Assembly (NCBI GenBank): GCA_031286085.1
Contig: JAITUX010000041.1
Span: 1-5,694 of the forward strand
Length of the DNA stretch: 5,694 nucleotides
Source: Candidatus Adiutrix sp.
Lineage (GTDB): Bacteria > Desulfobacterota > Desulfarculia > Adiutricales > Adiutricaceae
Direction of reading: 5' to 3'
Positions 1-5,484 of this stretch are shown in pieces (the stretch's first letter is position 1; every line of letters begins with the position of its first letter). Under the pieces are notes generated by a model, which had not been told where the DNA came from, did no database searches, and saw nothing but the letters and a program-made list of their open reading frames with translations. The translations under genes and the position numbers were made by a program.

Positions 1-757
1 GACCGATCTTGTGGACGAATTTCACGGCCTGGCAGAATTCCACGCCGGTCTGGCCCTGCAGTTCCAGGTCGCTGACAATGATGCGCGGGCCTTCGTTCAT
101 CGCCGCGGAAAGGCCGTCCGTGGGGTTCCCGGCCGTCAGGACCTGGAAATTATGGTCTTCCAGGATCTTCTTGAGCATTTCCAACTGGTAGGACGAGTCG
201 GAGACCACCAGGACCTTGCGGTTCTGGTCTTTGAACGGGGTGGACAAGAGGTGGGCTATGACTTTTTGGGAGGCGAAGCTGCGGGCCCTGAGCTGCCCCA
301 TGGCTTCCTCCAGAATTTGAATGGTCTCGTCGGATTCGTGGGGATCCCGGGCCCGGGGCCGCAGCCGGCCGGGCCCCAGCAGGGCCCGCTCGACATAATT
401 GGCGAGGGCCGCGGGCTCAAAACCATCGGGCAAAAAAGCGTGGGCGCCCTCGTTTAAGACCATGAGTACCTCTTCCCGGGCCGCCCGCGGCCCGGAGCCT
501 TCGATGAAAATGAAGGCCGGACGGTTCAAGGAGACTATCTCGGACACGGTCTGCATGAGCTTGACGCTGGCGGCGTCTTCCGGCCAGAAATCAATTACCG
601 CCACGTCGCTCCGCGACTCTATGATGGCCTGGGCCGCCGCCTGAACGGCTTCCGGCCGGGCCTCCAGCTGGGTCAACTCAAACCGGCCGCCCCCCAGGGC
701 GCTGTTGGCGCGCGCGGCCATGTCCTTGTCCGCCAGGCTCAGAAGTATTCTCGCCAT
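1..757 (-). CDS. Tandem receiver-domain (REC-REC) response regulator, C-terminus cut by window edge
   Basis: Read on the minus strand from ATG at 757, the frame stays open for 252 codons to the window edge, so the protein is partial. A good Shine-Dalgarno (GGGAGG at 770-765, seven bases before ATG) fixes the start. Residues 1-130 look like a receiver domain: a MARILLSLADKD first strand, D56 in AVIDF at the phosphoacceptor position, and a GAHAFLPDGF segment. It is degenerate: the acidic pair at the end of strand 1 is AD rather than DD, and the usual lysine near residue 111 is replaced by D. A charged, probably helical linker (134-178) follows. A second receiver begins at KVLVVSDSSY (residues 181-190), with D230 in IIVSDLEL as likely phosphorylation site; its acidic pair is SD. 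The end of this receiver and any output domain lie outside. It starts 40 bases after the CheA stop on the same strand, so it is probably a phosphorylation target or modulator of that kinase. The receiver fold is secure; the role is inferred. Confidence 0.85.
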   Translation of the reverse strand, partial: MARILLSLADKDMAARANSALGGGRFELTQLEARPEAVQAAAQAIIESRSDVAVIDFWPEDAASVKLMQTVSEIVSLNRPAFIFIEGSGPRAAREEVLMVLNEGAHAFLPDGFEPAALANYVERALLGPGRLRPRARDPHESDETIQILEEAMGQLRARSFASQKVIAHLLSTPFKDQNRKVLVVSDSSYQLEMLKKILEDHNFQVLTAGNPTDGLSAAMNEGPRIIVSDLELQGQTGVEFCQAVKFVHKIG

Positions 758-797
758 TGTTTTTCCTCCCGCGCAGGCCGGAACAGAAATTCACGCC

Positions 798-2960
798 TCA
801 TTCCACGACCATGTTTTCAAATTCGACCACGTTGTAATGCCGGACCAGTTGTTTTTCAAAAAAACGGTTCATTTCGGCCAGGGACAGGCTGGATGAAAAC
901 ATAATCTTGAGGCGGCTGACGGCCAGGCCCCGTTCTATTTTGTCCAGGGTCGGCACGGTGTCCATAAGGTCGGCCACTTCGGCCAGGCGCTTCAAGACCA
1001 GGTAAACCACCAGGGAAGGATCCTGGAAAGAGCGGCCCAGCTTGACGAAGGACTGGAAGACCCGGGTTTTGCCGCTGGCCAGCTTGGTATAATACAGGAT
1101 GTTGGCCAGGGGCGACAGGCGGAAAGTCTCGGTCTCGTCATCGGCGGCGGCGGCGGCGTCCTTGGTCTCCGGCTTGTGGAAAGCGGCTATCGCGGCCAGG
1201 AGTTCCGGATCGGAGACTTCATAGTTCTGGCCGGCCCTGATGATGGCCAGGCCGGCTTCCAGGTTCTTTACCGCGTCCAGCAGGAGGTCTATGAGTTCCT
1301 GGGTGACGCTCAGTTCCTTTTCCCGGACCCGGTCCAGCACGGTCTCCACCTCGTGGACGAAAGCGCCCACGTTGGTGAAGCCGGTCATGATGAAGTTGCC
1401 CTTTATGGAGTGGAAATGCCGGAATATGGTGTTGATCCGCCGGGCGTTCTCGGGATCCTTCTCCAACTGGAAAATATCCTCGTTCAGTTCGTTGAGGATG
1501 TTGTGGATCTCAATGAAGAACTCCTCGGCCACGGATTCGTCCAGGTCATGACGGGGTTTTTCCGGCGGCGCGGCGGCCGGGGTCTCATGGACGGCGGCGG
1601 CCGCCGCCTCGGACGCGGCCTCCGGCGCCGCGTGATGCTCTCCGGCCTCGGGTTCGGCCGGGCCCAAATCGAAAACGACGGGGGTGGTCTCCGCGGCGCC
1701 TTCCACGTTGCGGCCGGTGGCCAGGGCGATTAGTTCAAAGGGGTCCAGCACCATGCCCAGCTGGTTGCCGCCCAGGATGGTGGTCCCGGAGACGCCCTTG
1801 ACGGAAAAAATCTCCGGCAGGGGGATGAGCACCAGTTTCTGGGGCCGGATGAATTCCGAAACTTTCAGGGCGATGCGGCCGTTTTTGGCGTCGATGACGA
1901 TGATGGACAGGGATTCCGTTTCTTCGGCCAGGGGCGAGCCGCGCAAAAGGGCGCGCAGGTCGTGCATGGGGATGATGGAGCCCAGGTACTGGATGCTCTC
2001 CGTGGCCCCCATGGTGGAGATGACGTCCTTGGGCTCGACGGACTGGGTGGCCACCACGTTGCCGATGGGCACGGCGCAGTAGCTTTCCCCGACCCGGAGA
2101 ATCAGGGCGTCGGTGATGTTGACGGCCGAGAGCTGGGGTATCTTGTAAGTGAAGATGGTGCCACGGCCCGGGGCGGTCTCGATGAGCACTTCGCCCCCCA
2201 GGGTCTCGACGGTGTTCTTGACCACATCCATGCCCACCCCGCGCCCGGATATCTCCGTGGCCTCGGTGGTGGTGGAAAAACCAGGCAGCATGATGAGATT
2301 CCAGCATTCGGCCTGGTTGATGGCCTGGGCCGCCGCCGGGGAGAGGAAACCCTTCTCCGCCGCCGTCTGCCGGATGCGGGCCTCATTCAGCCCGTGGCCG
2401 TCGTCGGCCACGGAGACGTAGGTGAAACCTTCCTTTTTGTAGGCGGTCAGAATGACCTGGCCCGTGGCGTCCTTGCCGCTGTGCTTGCGTTCCAGGGGAT
2501 CTTCCAGGCCGTGGTCGATGGCGTTGCGGATCTGGTGGGCCAGGGGCTCGTAGAGCTTTTCGGCCACGGTCTTGTCCACCAGCGTATCCTCGCCGACGAT
2601 CTCGAAATTGACCTGGCGGCCTTTTTTCTTGGCCAGGTCCCGGACCAGGCGCCGGAAACGCAGAAAGGTGTCCTTGATGGGCACCATGCGGATATCCATG
2701 ACCAGGTGGTGAAGGTCGGAGGAGATGCGGTTGGCCGTCAGGGCCGCGTTCTTGACCATCTCCATGGAACTCTTGTCGATGGAGGTCGCGAGCGTGGACA
2801 GATGGCGCTGGAGTATGGAAATGTTCGAGGCGGTGATGATGATTTCCCCGGTCAGCCCCAGGAGCCGGTCCAGGTGGGCGATCTTCACCGCCATGCGGTC
2901 GATTTCCGGCGGAGTGCCCTGTTCCCGGCCCTCCGCCAACGGGGCGGGATTACCAGTCAT
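798..2960 (-). CDS. cheA: CheA-family sensor histidine kinase with permuted domains (kinase core first, Hpt last)
   Basis: 720 residues. CheA autophosphorylates on an Hpt histidine and passes phosphate to receiver proteins. Domains in order: P3 dimerisation about 23-105 (LDRLLGLTGEI, then DIRMVPI at 89-95); P4 ATPase about 106-276, with N box HQIRNAIDHGLE (142-153), G1 box ADDGHG (185-190), LPGFST (225-230) and GRGVGMDVV (239-247); P5 CheW-like about 277-415; an Ala/Pro/Glu-rich linker about 418-472; an Hpt domain about 476-595 with FRHFHSIKGN and phosphoacceptor H517; and a C-terminal segment 613-720. All catalytic motifs look intact. Canonical CheA has Hpt at the N-terminus; here only about 22 residues precede P3, and an in-frame TAA lies 18 bases before the ATG, so no N-terminal Hpt has been missed. 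The start overlaps the end of the receiver gene by 11 bases, with GAGG ten bases upstream, suggesting coupled translation. Cytoplasmic: no membrane segment or signal peptide. Family assignment is certain; its sensory input is unknown. Confidence 0.97.
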   Translation of the reverse strand: MTGNPAPLAEGREQGTPPEIDRMAVKIAHLDRLLGLTGEIIITASNISILQRHLSTLATSIDKSSMEMVKNAALTANRISSDLHHLVMDIRMVPIKDTFLRFRRLVRDLAKKKGRQVNFEIVGEDTLVDKTVAEKLYEPLAHQIRNAIDHGLEDPLERKHSGKDATGQVILTAYKKEGFTYVSVADDGHGLNEARIRQTAAEKGFLSPAAAQAINQAECWNLIMLPGFSTTTEATEISGRGVGMDVVKNTVETLGGEVLIETAPGRGTIFTYKIPQLSAVNITDALILRVGESYCAVPIGNVVATQSVEPKDVISTMGATESIQYLGSIIPMHDLRALLRGSPLAEETESLSIIVIDAKNGRIALKVSEFIRPQKLVLIPLPEIFSVKGVSGTTILGGNQLGMVLDPFELIALATGRNVEGAAETTPVVFDLGPAEPEAGEHHAAPEAASEAAAAAVHETPAAAPPEKPRHDLDESVAEEFFIEIHNILNELNEDIFQLEKDPENARRINTIFRHFHSIKGNFIMTGFTNVGAFVHEVETVLDRVREKELSVTQELIDLLLDAVKNLEAGLAIIRAGQNYEVSDPELLAAIAAFHKPETKDAAAAADDETETFRLSPLANILYYTKLASGKTRVFQSFVKLGRSFQDPSLVVYLVLKRLAEVADLMDTVPTLDKIERGLAVSRLKIMFSSSLSLAEMNRFFEKQLVRHYNVVEFENMVVE

Positions 2961-3348
2961 GGTCGAAAATCCTCGTTAAGATGATGCTGACCATTTCCGC
3001 CGTGGGGGGCTTGATGAGATAGTCGTCCGCCCCCAGGCGCAAGGCCCGGAAAATGTATTTCGAGTCGGAGTGGGTGGATATGATGACCACGGGAATGGGC
3101 CGCAGGGCCGGATCGTTCTTGATGGCCTCGGTCAGCTCGAAGCCGTCCATTTCCGGCATGACCAGGTCGGTGATGATCATGTCGAATTTCCGGGCTTTCA
3201 AAAGCTCCTGGGCCTTCAGGCCGTTTTCCGCCTCGGTCGTGACCATGCCCAGGCTGTTGACCAGTTCCTTGATGGTCTTGCGCACAGCCAGGTAGTCGTC
3301 AACCACCAGAACTTCCTTGCCCTTCCAGGGCGTGTCTGCCGGACTCAT
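2950..3348 (-). CDS. Single-domain CheY-like response regulator
   Basis: 132 residues, one complete receiver domain with no output domain, as in CheY. The active site is intact: acidic pair D17-D18 in VLVVDDY, phosphoacceptor D61 in IITDLVMPEMDG, hydroxyl residue S91 in VVIIST, and K113 in DDYLIKPP. It should be phosphorylated by the kinase encoded immediately downstream, and it probably acts by binding a partner protein. The ATG at 3348 has GAAAGAGG four bases upstream, a rather tight spacing; the frame gives a normal receiver N-terminus after about 11 extra residues. Its last codons overlap the CheA start (shared ATGACTGGTAA). It is the first gene after the promoter at 3454-3482. Whether the target is a flagellar switch or something else cannot be told, since no motility gene is present here. 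Confidence 0.95.
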   Translation of the reverse strand: MSPADTPWKGKEVLVVDDYLAVRKTIKELVNSLGMVTTEAENGLKAQELLKARKFDMIITDLVMPEMDGFELTEAIKNDPALRPIPVVIISTHSDSKYIFRALRLGADDYLIKPPTAEMVSIILTRIFDHDW

Positions 3349-3447
3349 TTAGCCTCTTTCCCGCTTAAGGCGCCTCGGGCGGCCGTCCGCCGGGACTGGC
3401 TTAGGCCGCCCGCGGTCCCGGCCGTCCGTAATCTCTTAAGCACTGAT
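3349..3447 (-). other. GC-rich 5' leader of the che operon with interleaved inverted repeats
   Basis: About 99 bases lie between the predicted transcription start near 3447 and the receiver ATG. They contain two perfect inverted repeats whose arms alternate. CGGGCGGCC at 3376-3384 is complementary to 3404-3412 (nine pairs). GCCGGGAC at 3389-3396 is complementary to 3415-3422 (eight pairs). Because each loop contains one arm of the other, they can form only as alternatives or together as a pseudoknot. A 9-base direct repeat (GGCCGTCCG at 3381 and 3420) and two CTTAAG palindromes (3364-3369, 3435-3440) are also present. The repeats are seen directly; any regulatory role is inference, and such repeats arise easily in GC-rich DNA. 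Confidence 0.4.
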
Positions 3448-3453
3448 TTAATG

Positions 3454-3482
3454 ATTATAACATTTTTTCAATCCTTGTTCAA
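3454..3482 (-). promoter_or_regulatory. Sigma70-type promoter with extended -10 for the che operon
   Basis: On the minus strand a perfect TATAAT (3459-3454) is preceded directly by TGT, an extended -10 element, and by a TTGAAC -35 (3482-3477) at the optimal 17-base spacing. It sits in the only AT-rich patch of the area, about 100 bases before the CheY-like ATG and directed towards it. The -35 overlaps a short inverted repeat (CCTTG-TT-CAAGG, 3473-3484) and a tandem repeat TTCAAGG (3478-3484 and 3485-3491), which could be a binding site for a regulator. Confidence 0.75.
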
Positions 3483-3505
3483 GGTTCAAGGTGGGCCCAA
3501 AGGCC

Positions 3506-4336
3506 CTAGCGGCGCGGGTCGATGGCGTCCCTGAGACCTTCCCCCGCCAGGTTGTAGCTCAGGACCGTGACCAGGATGGCCAGGCCCGGGTAAAAGCTGA
3601 GCCACCAGGCCCGGCTGAGGTAGTCCTTGCCGTCGGCCAGCATGACCCCCCAGGTGGCCGTGGGCGGCTGGACCCCCAGGCCCAGGAAGGACAGGCCGCT
3701 CTCCAGGAGAATGGCCCCGGCCACCCCCAAGGTGGCGCTGACCAGCACCGGGGCCAGGGCGTTGGGCAGGAGATGGCGCAGGATCAGGCGGGCGTCGGAA
3801 GCCCCGAGGGCCCGGGCGGCCAGGACGAAATCGCGGTTCTTGAGGCTTATGAACTCGGCCCGGACCAGGCGGGCCACCCCCATCCAGCTGGTCAGGCCGA
3901 TGACCGCCATGACGTTCCAGATGGAGGGCTCCAAGAGGGAGATGACGGCCAGGACCAGGAACATGGCCGGGAAACAGAGCATCAGGTCGCAGAAACGCAT
4001 GATCAGGCCGTCCGCGAACCCGCCGTAAAACCCGGCCAGGGCGCCGAAGAAAAGGCCGATGGCCGTGGCCAGCCCCACGGAGACCAGGCCCACCTTGAGG
4101 CTGACCCGGCTGCCCCAGATTAGCCGGGAAAGGACGTCCCGGCCCAGGGCGTCGGTGCCCAAAAGATGCCCGGAACCCGGCGGCTTGAGGCGAGCCCGGA
4201 GGTCCGGCCGGTCCGGGTCCCCGGGCGACAGGAAACCGGCCGAAAGGCTCACTCCGAAGAGGCCCAGGATGACCAGGAGGCCGGCCAGGGCCATCCTGTT
4301 GCTGGCGAAACGCCGGGCGAAATCTTTCGCGGTCAT
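3506..4336 (-). CDS. dppC: ABC transporter permease, DppC/OppC family (peptide-type importer)
   Basis: 276 residues, close to the usual length. It is an inner-membrane subunit that pairs with the DppB-type permease encoded upstream to form the channel of a peptide or nickel-type ABC importer. Visible features: an N-terminal membrane helix (about 16-34) followed by a short periplasmic stretch; the DppC signature GTDALGRDVLSRLIWG (60-75); further hydrophobic helices near 81-104, 118-134, 138-158, 198-215 and 247-264; the cytoplasmic EAA loop AARALGAS...RHLLPN (173-192) that docks the ATPase; and the typical ending GEGLRDAIDP. The ATG at 4336 has AAGGTGA seven bases upstream; a version starting ten bases earlier in another frame is a shadow without family features. 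It lies 40 bases after the DppB stop. Substrate cannot be read from the permease, and the cognate ATPases and binding protein are not in the window. Confidence 0.95.
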   Translation of the reverse strand: MTAKDFARRFASNRMALAGLLVILGLFGVSLSAGFLSPGDPDRPDLRARLKPPGSGHLLGTDALGRDVLSRLIWGSRVSLKVGLVSVGLATAIGLFFGALAGFYGGFADGLIMRFCDLMLCFPAMFLVLAVISLLEPSIWNVMAVIGLTSWMGVARLVRAEFISLKNRDFVLAARALGASDARLILRHLLPNALAPVLVSATLGVAGAILLESGLSFLGLGVQPPTATWGVMLADGKDYLSRAWWLSFYPGLAILVTVLSYNLAGEGLRDAIDPRR

Positions 4337-4376
4337 GGCTCGTCACCTTGAGGTTATGGAAGCGGGCCGGCCCCGG

Positions 4377-5360
4377 TCACTTGAAGGCGGAATCGCGCAG
4401 GCGCGGGTCGGCCCAGGCGTAGCCTAGGTCGGCCAGCAGATTGCCCGCCAGGGTCAAAACGGCGCCTATGACCAGGGCGGCCATGACCAGGGGGTAATCC
4501 CGGCCCATGACCGCCATGTAGAAAAGCTGGCCCAGGCCGGGAATGGCGAAGCTGGATTCGACGATGACCGAGCCGCCTATCAGCCCCGGCAAGGACAGGC
4601 CCAGGATGGTTATGACCGGCAGAAGGGCGTTTTTAAGGCCGTGGCGCACGATGACCTGCCTCTCGGAGAGGCCCTTGGCCCGGGCCGTGGTTAGGTAGTC
4701 CTGGCGGATGACTTCCAGCATGTTGGAGCGCATGTAGCGGGAGAGGCCGGCGAAGCCGCCCAAGGTGGAGACGGCCAGGGGCAGGACCAGGTGGCGGGCC
4801 AGGTCCAATATCTTGGCCCCGGGCGCGAGTTCGTCATAATTGAGGGAGGTGAGGCCGGAAACAGGCAGCACCCCCAGGTCCACGCCGAAAAGGCGCATGC
4901 CCAGGAGGGCCAGCCAGAAGGGGGGGGCGGCGAAGCCCAGGAAGAGGACGACCGTGACGGCCCGGTCGAAAAGGCCGCCGGCCCGCACCGCGCACAATAT
5001 GCCCACCGGGACGGCGACGAGCAGGATAAGGGCCAGGGAGGCCAGGTTGAGGGCCAGGGTGACCGGCAGCCGCTCGGCTATCTTTTCCATGACCGGGCGG
5101 CGGTCCGGGGCGAAGGAGCGGCCGAAATCCAGCCGGATGAAGCGTCCCAGCCACTCAAGGTACTGCTCGGACAGGGGCTTGTCCAGGCCGTATAAGGCCC
5201 GGAGGCGCTGTTTGCTCTCCAGGGTGAAGTTGGGGTTAAGGTCGGTCATCCGGTCGATGGGTTCGCCCGGGGCCAGGTGGATGACCACGAAACTCAAAAG
5301 GGTGATGCCCAGGAGGGCCGGCGCCATCATGAAAAGGCGTTTCAAGGTGTATCGGAGCAA
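4377..5360 (-). CDS. dppB: ABC transporter permease, DppB/OppB family (peptide-type importer), TTG start
   Basis: 327 residues, normal for the family. Inner-membrane partner of the DppC-type subunit that follows it. The N-terminal helix (about 9-29) opens with LRYTLKRL and ends in VIHLAPGEPID, a DppB hallmark; a periplasmic segment contains ALYGLDKPLSEQYLEWL (55-71) and LDFGRSF (77-83). Membrane helices lie near 98-126, 133-158, 190-206, 245-265 and 290-312. The EAA loop is TTARAKGLSERQV...HGLKNALLPV (224-249), and the protein ends in ADLGYAWADPRLR. The start appears to be TTG at 5360: no ATG or GTG lies between it and the upstream in-frame TAA, and the next ATG pair (residues 11-12) would delete half of the first helix. 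The Shine-Dalgarno is weak (GCGGGT about seven bases before TTG), suggesting modest translation. Substrate unknown. Confidence 0.95.
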   Translation of the reverse strand: MLRYTLKRLFMMAPALLGITLLSFVVIHLAPGEPIDRMTDLNPNFTLESKQRLRALYGLDKPLSEQYLEWLGRFIRLDFGRSFAPDRRPVMEKIAERLPVTLALNLASLALILLVAVPVGILCAVRAGGLFDRAVTVVLFLGFAAPPFWLALLGMRLFGVDLGVLPVSGLTSLNYDELAPGAKILDLARHLVLPLAVSTLGGFAGLSRYMRSNMLEVIRQDYLTTARAKGLSERQVIVRHGLKNALLPVITILGLSLPGLIGGSVIVESSFAIPGLGQLFYMAVMGRDYPLVMAALVIGAVLTLAGNLLADLGYAWADPRLRDSAFK

Positions 5361-5375
5361 AAAATTACCCGCGTC

Positions 5376-5403
5376 TTGACAAGTGGAAGGGCGTGTTTAA
5401 ATT
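5376..5403 (+). promoter_or_regulatory. Probable sigma70 promoter of the Hsp20 gene
   Basis: A perfect -35 box TTGACA (5376-5381) is followed, 16 bases later, by TAAATT (5398-5403), which matches four of six -10 positions. It points at the Hsp20 gene and would start RNA near 5410. The CCCCAT-type -10 box of RpoH promoters is not present. The -35 lies inside CTTGACAAG, a short imperfect palindrome. The same bases lie just upstream of the divergent permease gene. Confidence 0.55.
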
Positions 5404-5407
5404 ATGG

Positions 5408-5438
5408 AAAAAGCCGGCGCGGCCACAGGCGCCGGCTT
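5408..5438 (-). terminator. Perfect 10-bp hairpin: terminator-like on the minus strand, 5'-end stem-loop of Hsp20 mRNA on the plus strand
   Basis: AAGCCGGCGC (5411-5420) and GCGCCGGCTT (5429-5438) are exact reverse complements around an 8-base loop. On the minus strand the stem runs into five T (5412-5408), so it resembles an intrinsic terminator that would stop RNA antisense to the Hsp20 gene, or a leader RNA, before the permease genes. On the plus strand no T tract follows; given the predicted start near 5410, the stem-loop would be at the extreme 5' end of the Hsp20 mRNA, where such structures can protect RNA from decay. The hairpin is directly visible; which role it plays is inference. 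Confidence 0.55.
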
Positions 5439-5484
5439 GAAGCCGAAAGTCTTAAGCCCTGTAATAGGGAAAGGAGGCAAAGCC
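5439..5484 (+). other. Hsp20 mRNA leader with a small hairpin next to the ribosome binding site
   Basis: Between the 5' stem-loop and the ATG, CCCT (5457-5460) can pair with AGGG (5466-5469) around a 5-base loop, ending two bases short of the AAGGAGG ribosome binding site. A weak structure next to the ribosome binding site of a heat-shock gene is the location where RNA thermometers occur, but there is no clear anti-Shine-Dalgarno strand or ROSE-type motif, so this is only a possibility. Confidence 0.2.

Noticed and set aside
1545..1709. GCC/GCG-rich stretch in the kinase gene as a DNA repeat
   Set aside because: It encodes the Ala/Pro linker between the CheW-like and Hpt domains; there is no regular repeat unit.
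1962..2984. Long plus-strand open frame of 340 codons opposite the kinase gene
   Set aside because: It is antisense to the well-supported CheA, has no recognisable domain and a His/Gly/Asp-rich composition typical of reading GC-rich codons backwards.
3345..3443. Short GTG-started frame of 32 codons in the che leader, ending with TGA inside the receiver ATG
   Set aside because: No ribosome binding site, basic low-information peptide, and open frames of this length are expected by chance in such GC-rich DNA.
3493..3506. GGGCC/GGCCC hairpin at the end of the DppC gene as a terminator
   Set aside because: Only five pairs, overlaps the stop codon and no T tract follows, so permease transcripts may read through into the che leader.
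3486..4346. Minus-strand open frame of 286 codons overlapping the DppC gene
   Set aside because: Pro/Gly/Arg-rich translation without family features; the adjacent frame gives a full DppC with all motifs and a proper ribosome binding site.
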